The notes under the pieces were generated by a model, which worked only from the letters and a program-made list of their open reading frames with translations, did no database searches and was not told the origin of the DNA. This document shows positions 26,573 through 34,944 of a stretch of 64,000 nucleotides of DNA, one piece after another (positions within the stretch are counted from its first letter, which is position 1; every line of letters starts with the position of its first letter). A program made the translations under genes and the position numbers. The DNA lies in the NCBI GenBank assembly GCA_964538395.1, contig CAZIFT010000001.1, forward strand, positions 23,386-87,385. The letters run 5' to 3'. Source of the stretch: Cryptobacteroides sp964538395 (lineage in GTDB: Bacteria; Bacteroidota; Bacteroidia; Bacteroidales; UBA932).

Positions 26573-27583
26573 ATGAAAGTAGCAGTAGTTGGAGTGACCG
26601 GCCTGGTGGGTACCAGGATGATGGAGGTCCTCGCGGAAAGACATTTTCCGGTCAGCGAATTTTATCCCGTCGCCTCTGAGCGTTCGGTTGGAAAGAAAGT
26701 CACATTTGACGGAAAGGAATATACGGTCATGAGCGCCGACGACGCCATAGCCGCCCGTCCCGACCTGGCCATATTCTCGGCCGGAGCCGGCGCTTCCAGG
26801 GAGCTGGCCCCGAAGTTCGCCGAAGTGGGCTGCCGCGTGGTGGACAACTCCTCCTGCTGGAGACAGGACCCCACCAAGAAGCTGGTGGTCCCCGAAGTCA
26901 ACGGGGAGATCCTCTCGGCAAGGGACTACATCATCGCCAACCCCAACTGTTCCACGATCCAGATGCTTCTCCCCGTGGCGCCTCTCCACAGGCTCTATGG
27001 CGTGAAGAGGATAGTGGTCTCCACCTATCAGTCCGTCACCGGCGCCGGCAGCAAGGCCGTTTACCAGATGGAGCAGGAAAGGGGCGGAAAGAAGTGGGGC
27101 GAATATAAGGCCAAGTTCCCCCATCCGATCGACGAGAACATAATCCCCCACATCGACGTGTTCCTGGAGAACGGCTACACCAAAGAGGAGGAGAAGATGG
27201 TCAACGAGACCCACAAGATTCTCAACGACCAGAGCGTGGCCGTGAGCCCCACCTGCGCGCGCGTTCCCGTGCTCGGAGGCCATTCCGAGTCCATAAACCT
27301 GGAGTTCGAGAAGGAGTTCGGCTCGCTCGACGAAATCAGGTCGGTCTGGAAGAACACTCCCGGAGTGACCGTGCAGGACGATCCCGCCAACAACGTGTAT
27401 CCCATGCCCATCAATGCGCTCGGCAAGGACGACGTGTTTGTGGGCCGCCTGAGGAGGGACACCACCATCAAGTCCGGAATCAACTTCTGGTGCGTTTCCG
27501 ACAACATCCGCAAGGGTGCCGCCACCAACGCCGTGCAGATAGCGGAGGTCCTGATTGACAAGGGCATACTCCCGAGGTATTAG
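26573..27583 (+). CDS. asd: Aspartate-semialdehyde dehydrogenase
   Basis: 336 residues. NADPH-dependent reduction of aspartyl phosphate. N-terminal GVTGLVGTRM (7-16), catalytic Cys126 in NPNCSTIQ, and the acid/base His in GGHSESINLEF. Provides the substrate of the dehydrogenase half of ThrA. Likely in one transcript with metX and thrA. Confidence 0.96.
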   Translation: MKVAVVGVTGLVGTRMMEVLAERHFPVSEFYPVASERSVGKKVTFDGKEYTVMSADDAIAARPDLAIFSAGAGASRELAPKFAEVGCRVVDNSSCWRQDPTKKLVVPEVNGEILSARDYIIANPNCSTIQMLLPVAPLHRLYGVKRIVVSTYQSVTGAGSKAVYQMEQERGGKKWGEYKAKFPHPIDENIIPHIDVFLENGYTKEEEKMVNETHKILNDQSVAVSPTCARVPVLGGHSESINLEFEKEFGSLDEIRSVWKNTPGVTVQDDPANNVYPMPINALGKDDVFVGRLRRDTTIKSGINFWCVSDNIRKGAATNAVQIAEVLIDKGILPRY

Positions 27584-27605
27584 AAAATCATAAAAATCTC
27601 GCAAT

Positions 27606-28634
27606 ATGAAAAGAATCACAATCAGGGACGTCGCGAGAGAGGCGGGAGTGTCTGTAACTCTCGTGTCTTTCGTGATGAACGCAAGACGCGGTCCGGACGG
27701 CAAGCTTGACTGCCCCGTCAATCACAACACCGCCCAGAGAGTGCTCGAGGTCGCCAGCAGGCTCGGCTACAGGAGAAACTACGCCGCCGCTTCGCTGAGA
27801 AGCGGAAGGTCGCACACCATCGCCGTGATCCCCAACGACATTTCCAACAAGTTCTTCGCCGGCATTTCCCGCTGCATCGAGGAAGAGGCCAACAAGGCCG
27901 GATACACCGTGTTCTTCGCGAGTTCCGAGGAGAGCGCCGAGAAGCTGGCCAGCGTCGTGGACGCAGTGCTGGCCCACAATGTGGACGGTCTCATCGTGGC
28001 CCCCTGCACCAACGGAGAGTCAGCCCTCTCCCACGCCACCGACGCCAAGATTCCGGTTGTGCTGCTTGACCGTGACATCGAGAACATAGACTTTGTGGGC
28101 AAAGTGCTTCTCGACGACGTGGCCGCCGGCCATATGGCCACCCAGACCATGATTGACAACGGCTACAAGAAGGTCGAGATGATTTCCTACACCCTCGGCA
28201 TCTCCAGCTTCTCCGAAAGAGAGAACGGCTACCGCAAGGCGATGATGGACAACGACCTCTATGACGGAGTCAAGGTCCATTACACTACCTATGGAACCGC
28301 TTCCGATGACGTGGAGAAGATTGTGAAGGACGCGGTGTCCAGAGGCGTCCAGGGCCTGTTCCTGCCGACATATTCCCTTTCGGCTCAGGTGCTCGCCGCC
28401 ATGAAGAAGCTCGGTCTCAGGACCCCTCAGGACCTGGCCATCGTGGGCTTCGACGAGAGCGACATCTACAGCCTCTATTCCACCACCGTCTCCCACATCG
28501 TGCAGCCTCTGCGCGAGCTGGGCGAAAAGTCCGTGAGCCTGCTGCTCGACATGATCGGCGGCGCGGCTCCCCAGAAGATCGTCCTCAAGCCTTCGCTTGA
28601 ACTGGGCGGTTCCACAGAAAAGATCAACAAGTAA
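27606..28634 (+). CDS. LacI-family transcriptional regulator
   Basis: 342 residues. Helix-turn-helix TIRDVAREAGVSVTLVSFV (5-23) and hinge ASRLGYRRN, then a periplasmic-binding-like effector domain starting HTIAVIPNDISNKFF. An ordinary hinge Leu/Ala pattern suggests DNA minor-groove binding as in LacI. 22 bases after asd and 12 bases before transketolase, so it may control carbohydrate genes including tkt; target unproven. The hinge segment RRGPDGKLDCPVNHNT is slightly longer than usual. Confidence 0.88.
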   Translation: MKRITIRDVAREAGVSVTLVSFVMNARRGPDGKLDCPVNHNTAQRVLEVASRLGYRRNYAAASLRSGRSHTIAVIPNDISNKFFAGISRCIEEEANKAGYTVFFASSEESAEKLASVVDAVLAHNVDGLIVAPCTNGESALSHATDAKIPVVLLDRDIENIDFVGKVLLDDVAAGHMATQTMIDNGYKKVEMISYTLGISSFSERENGYRKAMMDNDLYDGVKVHYTTYGTASDDVEKIVKDAVSRGVQGLFLPTYSLSAQVLAAMKKLGLRTPQDLAIVGFDESDIYSLYSTTVSHIVQPLRELGEKSVSLLLDMIGGAAPQKIVLKPSLELGGSTEKINK

Positions 28635-28646
28635 AACAGCAAGATT

Positions 28647-30665
28647 ATGGCAAACGACATCAAAGTTCTCAACCATGCGGCTGACAATATCCGCATCCTT
28701 GCCGCATCCATGGTCGAAAAAGCCAAGTCCGGACATCCCGGCGGAGCCATGGGCGGAGCAGATTTCATCAACGTGCTCTATTCCGAGTTCCTTCGCTATG
28801 ATCCCGAGCGTCCCGAATGGGAGGGACGCGACCGCTTCTTCCTGGATCCCGGCCATATGGCCCCCATGCTCTATGCCCAGCTGTCGCTGATCGGCAAATT
28901 CTCCATCGATGAGCTCAAGATGCTCCGCCAGTGGGGATCCCCGACCCACGGACACCCCGAGCTCAATGTAGCCCGCGGAATCGAGAACACTTCCGGTCCT
29001 CTGGGACAGGGACATGTGTTCGCAGTGGGCGCCGCCATCGCCGCCAAGTTCCTGGCCGCCAGGACCGGCAACCCCACCTTCTCCGAGGAGACTGTCTATG
29101 CCTATATTTCCGACGGAGGAGTGCAGGAGGAGATTTCCCAGGGCGCCGGCCGTCTGGCAGGAAAGCTGGGACTGGACAACCTTGTGATGTTCTATGACTC
29201 CAACGACATCCAGCTCTCCACCGAGTGCGACGCCGTGACCGGCGAGGACACCGCCATGAAGTACCGTTCATGGGGATGGAAGACCATAGAGATAAACGGC
29301 AACGACGCTTCCGCCATCCGCGCCGCCCTCAACGAGGCCAAAGCCGAAAAGGAGCGTCCCACCCTCATCATCGGCAAGACCGTGATGGGCAAGGGCGCCG
29401 TCAAGGCCGACGGCTCGTCCTATGAGCACAACTGCAAGACCCACGGTTCTCCGCTCGGAGACGGGGCCTATGCCAACACCATAAAGAATCTCGGCGGCGA
29501 CCCTGAGAACCCCTTTGTGATCTTCGACGACGTGAAGGCTCTCTATGACGCCCGCCGCGCAGAGCTTTCGGGCATATGCGCCGAGAGGCATGCCGAGGAG
29601 AAGAAATGGGCCGAGGCCAATCCCGAGAAGGCCGCCAAACTCAAGACCTGGCTTTCCGGAGAGGCTCCCAAGGTGGACTGGAGCAAGGTGGCACAGAAGG
29701 AAAACGACGCCACCAGAAGCGCTTCCGCCACCGTTCTCGGAGTGCTCGCCGAGCAGGTTGAGAACATGGTCTGCTCTTCGGCCGACCTGTCCAACTCCGA
29801 CAAGACCGACGGCTTCCTCAAGAAGACCCACGCATTCGCCAAGGGCGATTTCAGCGGCGCCTTCCTCCAGGCCGGCGTGTCCGAGCTCACGATGGCCTGC
29901 TGCTGCATAGGCATGGCCCTGCACGGCGGCGTCATCCCCGCATGCGCGACCTTCTTCGTGTTCTCCGACTATATGAAGCCCGCCATCCGCATGGCCGCTC
30001 TCATGAAGCTCCCCGTGAAGTTCATCTGGACCCATGACGCATTCCGCGTGGGCGAGGACGGACCCACCCATGAGCCTGTGGAGCAGGAGGCCCAGATCCG
30101 CCTCATGGAGAAGCTCAAGACCCACGACGGACACAACGCTATGCTCGTCCTGCGTCCCGCCGACTCCTATGAGACCACTGTCTGCTGGAAGATGGCCATG
30201 GAGAACACCCAGTCTCCCACCGGACTCATCTTCTCCCGCCAGAACATCGTGACCCTTCCCGCCGGAACCGACTATGAAATGGCCGCCAAGGGCGCCTATG
30301 TGGTCGCCGGTGCCGACAGCGATCCCGATGTGGTGATGGTCGCTTCCGGTTCCGAGGTGTCCACCCTTGCCGCCGGCGCAGAGCTTCTCCGCCGCGACGG
30401 AATCCGCGTGAGAGTGGTGAGCGTTCCCTCCGAGGGACTCTTCCGCTGCCAGAGCAGGGAGTATCAGGAGTCTGTCCTGCCCGCCGGCAAGAAGGTGTTC
30501 GGCCTCACCGCCGGACTGCCCTGCACGCTCGAAGGCCTTGTGGGCCCCTGCGGAAAGGTGTTCGGACTGGAGACTTTCGGATATTCGGCTCCCTACAAGG
30601 TGCTTGACGAGAAGCTCGGTTTCACCGCTGAGAATGTCTATAACCAGGTGAAGTCGATGTTTTGA
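28647..30665 (+). CDS. tkt: Transketolase
   Basis: 672 residues. TPP-dependent transfer of two-carbon units in the pentose phosphate pathway. KSGHPGGAMGGADF (about 31-44), the TPP-binding region starting GDGG-like YISDGGVQEEIS (about 152-163), and the catalytic histidine region THDAFRVGEDGPTHEPVEQ (about 463-481). Its stop codon overlaps the TTG start of the sigma factor gene by 4 bases (TTGA), which links the two in translation. Confidence 0.96.
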   Translation: MANDIKVLNHAADNIRILAASMVEKAKSGHPGGAMGGADFINVLYSEFLRYDPERPEWEGRDRFFLDPGHMAPMLYAQLSLIGKFSIDELKMLRQWGSPTHGHPELNVARGIENTSGPLGQGHVFAVGAAIAAKFLAARTGNPTFSEETVYAYISDGGVQEEISQGAGRLAGKLGLDNLVMFYDSNDIQLSTECDAVTGEDTAMKYRSWGWKTIEINGNDASAIRAALNEAKAEKERPTLIIGKTVMGKGAVKADGSSYEHNCKTHGSPLGDGAYANTIKNLGGDPENPFVIFDDVKALYDARRAELSGICAERHAEEKKWAEANPEKAAKLKTWLSGEAPKVDWSKVAQKENDATRSASATVLGVLAEQVENMVCSSADLSNSDKTDGFLKKTHAFAKGDFSGAFLQAGVSELTMACCCIGMALHGGVIPACATFFVFSDYMKPAIRMAALMKLPVKFIWTHDAFRVGEDGPTHEPVEQEAQIRLMEKLKTHDGHNAMLVLRPADSYETTVCWKMAMENTQSPTGLIFSRQNIVTLPAGTDYEMAAKGAYVVAGADSDPDVVMVASGSEVSTLAAGAELLRRDGIRVRVVSVPSEGLFRCQSREYQESVLPAGKKVFGLTAGLPCTLEGLVGPCGKVFGLETFGYSAPYKVLDEKLGFTAENVYNQVKSMF

Positions 30666-31195
30666 CGGAATCTGAAATCATATCTCTGATAGGGGAGGAC
30701 GGCTTCGAGAAGGCTTTCGGCGCAATTGTAGATAATTACAGCGAGAAGCTTTACTGGCATGTCCGTCACATGGTCGGGTCCCACGAGGATGCCGATGACC
30801 TCCTGCAGGAGATATTCATAAAAGTATGGACCGCGCTGCCCTCTTTCAAGGGGGAAGCGCGGCTTTATACTTGGCTCTGGAGGATAGCCACCAATGAATC
30901 CCTGAATTTCCTGCGCCGCCAGAGGCTCCGCTCGGTTCTCAGTTTCAAGAGCCTGTCGGCGGGCGACGACGTGTGCGCGCGGGATCCCTATTTCAACGGT
31001 GACGAGGCCCAGGCGCTGCTGATGAAGGCGGTGTCCGCGCTTCCTCCCAAGCAGAAGGCCGTTTTTCTGATGAGGTATTTCAGCGAGATGAAGTATGAGG
31101 ACATCTCCGAAATTCTCAAGACCTCGGTGGGTTCGCTGAAGGCGTCCTACCATATAGCCGAACAGAAAGTCAGGGCCGAGCTGCAAAAAAAATAA
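30662..31195 (+). CDS. ECF-type RNA polymerase sigma factor
   Basis: 177 residues. Region 2 (about 25-95) with SHEDADDLLQEIFIKVW and the -10-recognition helix, region 4 (about 118-172) with LPPKQKAVFLMRYFSEMKYEDIS and a final helix-turn-helix. No sigma-3 and no extra C-terminal domain. The start is TTG and overlaps the tkt stop; the next ATG (residue 36) would delete half of region 2. Followed by a one-helix membrane protein and a Spy-like periplasmic protein, a likely regulatory set. Confidence 0.9.
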   Translation: MTESEIISLIGEDGFEKAFGAIVDNYSEKLYWHVRHMVGSHEDADDLLQEIFIKVWTALPSFKGEARLYTWLWRIATNESLNFLRRQRLRSVLSFKSLSAGDDVCARDPYFNGDEAQALLMKAVSALPPKQKAVFLMRYFSEMKYEDISEILKTSVGSLKASYHIAEQKVRAELQKK

Positions 31196-31264
31196 TTTTT
31201 CTTTTTACTTTTGAGACGAACCGGTGTCTAATAAGTGTTTTTAAAAGCGTTTTTCAGGATTCAG

Positions 31265-31678
31265 ATGACTGACGAAAGCAGAAATAATATCTATGGAGTG
31301 CCCCCGGGTTATTTCGATTCCCTGCGGACCAGGCTCCGCCGCATCCCTGTCGAAGACGGGACCGAGGCGGAAGAGGTGACCGCGTGGACCAGGATCCGGC
31401 CGCTTTTGGCCCTCGCCGCTTCCATAGCCGTTCTTTTCGTCTGCGGCACCTTTGTCCTGAATCTGGCCACAAAGTCCGCCAGCCCGTCGTCGGGCGAGAG
31501 CGACTATATGGAATACGCCTATATGATCACGCCCAACACGGATCCCTATGCGGTTTACAGCGGGGCCCCGTCCGTGATCTCCGACGCGTCCACCACCAGC
31601 GAGGACGTTGTCAACTATCTGATAGAGACCGGAGTTTCGCTTGAGCAGATTTCTTATGCGAACCAGTATGATGAATAA
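31265..31678 (+). CDS. Small single-pass membrane protein, candidate anti-sigma factor
   Basis: 137 residues from ATG MTDESRNNIYGVPPGYF. A short cytoplasmic N-terminal part (1-about 42), one hydrophobic helix LLALAASIAVLFVCGTFVL, and a periplasmic tail rich in Ser/Asp. A GTG at 31235 could add 10 residues, less likely. No recognised anti-sigma zinc motif (HxxxCxxC) is present, so the anti-sigma role rests on position and topology. Overlaps the next gene by 11 bases. Confidence 0.6.
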   Translation: MTDESRNNIYGVPPGYFDSLRTRLRRIPVEDGTEAEEVTAWTRIRPLLALAASIAVLFVCGTFVLNLATKSASPSSGESDYMEYAYMITPNTDPYAVYSGAPSVISDASTTSEDVVNYLIETGVSLEQISYANQYDE

Positions 31679-32168
31679 GTGGGTTTCATGTCTTGTGGCG
31701 GTGTTTTCGGCATCGCTGCTTTTTTGCGCCACGCTGCCGGCCGCAGGACCGGGAGACGGCGATTCTTCTGACAAGAACAAGGACAGGCAGGAGTGGTATG
31801 AGAAGATGATGGCCGAGAAGATCGCGTTCTTCACCGCCGAGATGGATCTCACGCCGGCCGAGGCCGAGAAGTTCTGGCCTGTCTATAATCAGCTGGAACG
31901 GGAGCAGAGGGATCTGTTCCGCAAGGTCGGGGAATCTTATTTTGCACTTGAGAAGGCTCTTGACGGGAACGCTTCCGAGAAGGAGATAGAGAACAAGTTC
32001 AACGCCTATATCAGCGCGCTCAAGGCCCGGAACAATGCCGAGACTTCGCAGATTGCGCGCTATTCGGGGATAATATCCAAGGAGAAGATCGCCAGGATGG
32101 TGGTCGCCGAGGAGAAGTTCAGGAGGCAGCAGATTTCCCGCCTTCACAAGCCTTCGGACGACAAGTGA
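31668..32168 (+). CDS. Periplasmic Spy/CpxP-like protein of an ECF sigma unit
   Basis: 166 residues from ATG 31668 (MMNKWVSCLVAVFSASLLFC). Signal peptide followed by a charged helical domain with an LTxxE/Q-like motif: DLTPAEAEKFWPVYNQLE near residues 60-80, then a second helical hairpin. Spy/CpxP proteins are chaperones or stress sensors in the envelope. In Bacteroidota this type is often found downstream of ECF sigma genes, as here. Starts at 31671 or 31656 are also possible. Ends 6 bases from trmN6 (convergent). Confidence 0.7.
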   Translation: MMNKWVSCLVAVFSASLLFCATLPAAGPGDGDSSDKNKDRQEWYEKMMAEKIAFFTAEMDLTPAEAEKFWPVYNQLEREQRDLFRKVGESYFALEKALDGNASEKEIENKFNAYISALKARNNAETSQIARYSGIISKEKIARMVVAEEKFRRQQISRLHKPSDDK

Positions 32169-32174
32169 TGCCGG

Positions 32175-32966
32175 TCAGGCCCAGAGGTAGAAGTCTTTCA
32201 TCAGGGCCCTGTATTCCGGAGTGTATTCGCCGCAGCTTTTTTTGTATTTAATTATATTGTTCATCGTGCGTCCTTCCGCGTTTGCGGAGGGGCGCTTTTT
32301 CATCTGGAAGACGATTCTGTACGGGGGCTTCTTTTCCGATGCGCACACATGGAGCAGGCTTTCGGGGAAGAGTCCGAACGACGCGGCATATCGGAGCACG
32401 TCCCTTTCGCAGGCGGCGGGCAGTATCATGGCCAGAGTGCCGTCTTCGGCCAGATGCTCTGCGGCATATGCCGTAAGAGTCCGGTAGGACATCGCCTGCT
32501 CTGCCGGTGCTGATGCGTCCGGGCTCCACAGTGTGGCGCTTTCGGAGCCGGCCAGGGCCGCGTGACGGGCGAGGTTTTTCCGGCCGTCGGGGTTGGTGAG
32601 GGTGCCGTCGTAGTAGGGCGGGTTGGAGATTATCAGGTCATAGACCCCGGTGCATTTCCGGAGGGGAAGCTTTTCGGCCTCCATATGGCCGGCCCACGGC
32701 GATGCGGCGAAGTTCTCGGCGGCCTCTTCGGCCGAAGGAACGTCTATGTCTATGCCCTTGACACTGAAGTCTTTGACCATTTCGGCGAGGCGCTGGGCGA
32801 CCATCAGGGCTATGACTCCGGTCCCGGTCCCGGCGTCCAGCACCCGGAAGCCCTCCCGCGGCTTCAGCTCCACGGCCGCGCCCAGCAGGACGCCGTCCGT
32901 GTTGACTTTCATCGCGGAGCGTTCGTTTTTCAGGGAGAACCGCTTGAACTGGAATAGCCCGGGCAT
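32175..32966 (-). CDS. trmN6: tRNA1(Val) adenine-37 N6-methyltransferase
   Basis: 263 residues. SAM-binding loop DAGTGTG (44-50), the N6-adenine methyltransferase motif NPPYY (115-119), and the N-terminal FQFKRFSLKNERSAMKVNTD block typical of YfiC/TrmN6. The stretch around 147-158 (WSPDASAPAEQA) looks like a short insert. Lies 3 bases after the LolD-like gene on the same strand. Confidence 0.85.
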   Translation of the reverse strand: MPGLFQFKRFSLKNERSAMKVNTDGVLLGAAVELKPREGFRVLDAGTGTGVIALMVAQRLAEMVKDFSVKGIDIDVPSAEEAAENFAASPWAGHMEAEKLPLRKCTGVYDLIISNPPYYDGTLTNPDGRKNLARHAALAGSESATLWSPDASAPAEQAMSYRTLTAYAAEHLAEDGTLAMILPAACERDVLRYAASFGLFPESLLHVCASEKKPPYRIVFQMKKRPSANAEGRTMNNIIKYKKSCGEYTPEYRALMKDFYLWA

Positions 32967-32969
32967 ATG

Positions 32970-33638
32970 CTAGGCTTCGATCATGCCGTCCTTTATGTGC
33001 ACGGTCCGGTCGCACATTGCGGCCAGCTCGGGGTCGTGGGTCACGATCACGAAGGTCTGGCCGAGGGATTCCCTCAGAGAGAAGATGAGTCGGTGGATTT
33101 CGCCCTTGGTGACGCTGTCCAGATTGCCGGTGGGCTCGTCGGCGAAAATCACGGCCGGCGAGTTTATCAGGGCCCTGGCTATCGCCACCCTCTGCTGCTC
33201 GCCTCCGGACAGTTCTCCGGGCTTGTGCTTCATCCTCTCGGCCAGGCCCATGTCTCCGAGCAGCTTTTCAGCGGCCGCCCCGGCGTCTTTTGCCGTGCGT
33301 CCGGCGATGAAGGCGGGAATCATCACGTTTTCGATTGCGGTGAATTCGGGGAGCAGGTGGTGGGACTGGAAGACGAATCCGATTTTCCTGTTTCTGAAGG
33401 ACGAGATGCCGCGGCTTCCCAGCGAGAGCACATCGGTGCCGTCGATTTCCAGCGAGCCCCCGTCCGGGGTGGACAGTGTGCCAAGTATCTGGAGCAGAGT
33501 GGATTTGCCGGCGCCGGAGGCTCCCATTATGGAGACCACTTCGCCTTTTTCCGCCTGGAAGTCGATTCCTTTCAGGACTTCGAGGGCGCCGAAGCTTTTC
33601 TTTATTCCAGTTGCCCGGACTATGGTTGTCTGTGTCAT
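32970..33638 (-). CDS. lolD: ABC transporter ATP-binding protein, LolD/MacB type
   Basis: 222 residues. Walker A GASGAGKST (39-47), Q-loop FVFQSHHLLPEF, signature LSGGEQQRVAIARAL, Walker B VIFADEPTGNLDS, H-loop VTHD. Sequence around the Q-loop and DEPTGNLDS is typical of LolD/MacB/FtsE-type ATPases that work on the outer leaflet or lipoproteins. No permease gene is adjacent. Start at ATG 33638 (MTQTTIVRAT). An upstream ATG at 33674 would overlap the tRNA-Pro -7 box and is unlikely. TATTTTTG (33643-33650) lies just before the start. Confidence 0.85.
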   Translation of the reverse strand: MTQTTIVRATGIKKSFGALEVLKGIDFQAEKGEVVSIMGASGAGKSTLLQILGTLSTPDGGSLEIDGTDVLSLGSRGISSFRNRKIGFVFQSHHLLPEFTAIENVMIPAFIAGRTAKDAGAAAEKLLGDMGLAERMKHKPGELSGGEQQRVAIARALINSPAVIFADEPTGNLDSVTKGEIHRLIFSLRESLGQTFVIVTHDPELAAMCDRTVHIKDGMIEA

Positions 33639-33642
33639 TGAA

Positions 33643-33650
33643 CAAAAATA
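33643..33650 (-). promoter_or_regulatory. -7 box immediately upstream of lolD-like gene
   Basis: TATTTTTG on the minus strand ends 4 bases before the ATG, which would make the transcript leaderless or nearly so. No good -33 match. Confidence 0.4.
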
Positions 33651-33673
33651 GCTGAATTTTTCGGAAATCGTCA

Positions 33674-33681
33674 TATCTTTG
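33674..33681 (+). promoter_or_regulatory. -7 box of tRNA-Pro
   Basis: TATCTTTG, 13 bases upstream of the tRNA 5' end. Confidence 0.55.
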
Positions 33682-33694
33682 CAGTCCGTTGTTC

Positions 33695-33768
33695 CGGGGT
33701 GTGGCGCAGTTGGCTAGCGCATCTGGTTTGGGACCAGAGGGTCCCGTGTTCGAGTCACGGTACCCCGA
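33695..33768 (+). tRNA. tRNA-Pro (UGG)
   Basis: 74 bases. Acceptor CGGGGTG with TACCCCG, anticodon stem TCTGG/CCAGA with loop TTTGGGA (anticodon TGG), T loop TTCGAGT. Discriminator A. Normal in all parts. Confidence 0.95.
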
Positions 33769-33770
33769 CG

Positions 33771-33804
33771 AAAAAAGGTCGGCCGAATTCGGCCGGCCTT
33801 TTTT
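33771..33804. terminator. Bidirectional terminator between tRNA-Pro and greA
   Basis: AAAAAAGG, then CGGCCGAA/TTCGGCCG symmetrical about 33787/33788, CC, TTTTTT. Near-perfect stem with A and T runs on both sides, serving tRNA-Pro (plus) and greA (minus). Confidence 0.9.
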
Positions 33805-33830
33805 CGCGGGGTGGAACCACCTCCATCTTA

Positions 33831-34298
33831 TTAATCGAGGGAGACGGATTCGATTTTGAGGCGGAAGGTGCCGGAGGGGGCATCGACATCCACGGTGTCG
33901 CCGGCCTTGTGCCCCATCAGGGCCATGCCTATGGGCGACTTGCAGGAAATCTTCCCCTTGCTGAGATCCATCTCATGGGGACTCACCACCGTGAAACACA
34001 TCCGCGCATCGGTCGAAAGATTGGTGAAAGTCACCTTGCTGAGCAGCGTGATCTGGTCCTTGGGCAGCGCCGAAGTGTCAATCACCCTCGAATAGCGCAG
34101 CAGCTTCTGCAGAAAACGGATCCTGCTGATCGCCTTGCCCTGAGCCCTGCGGGCCGAACGGTATTCGAAATTCTCGCTCAGGTCCCCCTGGGCCCGCGCT
34201 TCCGAGAGGTCCTCCCTGATCCGGGGATACTCCTCATTTATGAGAAACTCAAGCTCCGCGACAATCTGGTCGTGGCGTTCTTTTGACAGATATTCCAT
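33831..34298 (-). CDS. greA: Transcription elongation factor GreA
   Basis: 155 residues. N-terminal coiled coil with the acidic tip motif ARAQGDLSENFEY (34-46) that reaches into the RNA polymerase channel, C-terminal FKBP-like domain with SPIGMALMGHKAGDTV. Rescues backtracked polymerase by stimulating RNA cleavage. Single gene between terminator 33771-33804 and yidD. TATCTTAG (minus, 34329-34336) may be its -7 box. Confidence 0.93.
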   Translation of the reverse strand: MEYLSKERHDQIVAELEFLINEEYPRIREDLSEARAQGDLSENFEYRSARRAQGKAISRIRFLQKLLRYSRVIDTSALPKDQITLLSKVTFTNLSTDARMCFTVVSPHEMDLSKGKISCKSPIGMALMGHKAGDTVDVDAPSGTFRLKIESVSLD

Positions 34299-34348
34299 TT
34301 CAAAACGGCTCTGTTAGCATGCCGTTCACTAAGATAGTGAATTTTCCG

Positions 34349-34588
34349 TTACGGAACGGGGTCATAGCCGCTTCCGCCCCAGGGATGACAGCGCAGAATG
34401 CGGCGCACGCTCAGATACAATCCCTTGAACGGGCCCCATTTGCGGAACGCCTGCAGCGCATATTCGGAACAGGTGGGCGTGAAACGGCAGCTGGCCGGAG
34501 TGTATGGCGATATGCAGACCTTATAGAACCTGATCAGCAGCACGAAAGGGGCGATGGACGCCTTCTTCAGAAACTCCTTCGCGCTCAT
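34349..34588 (-). CDS. yidD: Membrane protein insertion efficiency factor YidD
   Basis: 79 residues, full-length for the family. SPYTPASCRFTPTCSEYA (27-44) carries the three family cysteines, and an amphipathic N-terminal helix precedes it. Assists YidC-dependent insertion by family knowledge. Start overlaps rnpA stop by 4 bases (ATGA), the usual rnpA-yidD arrangement. Confidence 0.93.
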   Translation of the reverse strand: MSAKEFLKKASIAPFVLLIRFYKVCISPYTPASCRFTPTCSEYALQAFRKWGPFKGLYLSVRRILRCHPWGGSGYDPVP

Positions 34589-34935
34589 GACTTGCCGACG
34601 GACAGCAGAATGCCCTCCACTATGGCCGCAATCCGCTCATAGGAAAGGACTTCCTTCGTGGAATAGACAAAGAGAATGTCCGTGCCGCCGCCTTCAAGCA
34701 GATCCTTGCGGGTGCGGTAGGCCTCCCGGATGCGGCGCTTCAGAAGATTGCGCTTCACCGCCCTGCGGAAAAACTTCTTGGACACCGAAATCAGTATCCT
34801 GTTCACGCTCTCCCCGGTGCCCTTGCGGACACAGTACTTCATCTCGCCCGCAGGAAAAAAACGCCCCTTTGAAAGAAGGGCGTCAATATCGGACTTGGAA
34901 TGAAGTCTCTCGCGCTTTGGAAGAGTGTTCCCCAT
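34585..34935 (-). CDS. rnpA: Ribonuclease P protein component
   Basis: 116 residues. KRERLHSKSDIDALL at the N-terminus, ISVSKKFFRRAVKRNLLKRRIREAYR (about 49-74) with the RNR motif that contacts the RNase P RNA. rpmH is not upstream; instead hemD is, which is common in this phylum. Confidence 0.93.
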   Translation of the reverse strand: MGNTLPKRERLHSKSDIDALLSKGRFFPAGEMKYCVRKGTGESVNRILISVSKKFFRRAVKRNLLKRRIREAYRTRKDLLEGGGTDILFVYSTKEVLSYERIAAIVEGILLSVGKS

Positions 34936-34944
34936 GGAGGAGAG

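Noticed and set aside
24164..27721. Open frame of 1185 codons antisense to thrA and asd
   Set aside because: It mirrors two genes with clear families. Long antisense frames are expected in this GC-rich coding DNA. The translation is rich in His/Gly/Val and has no recognisable domain.
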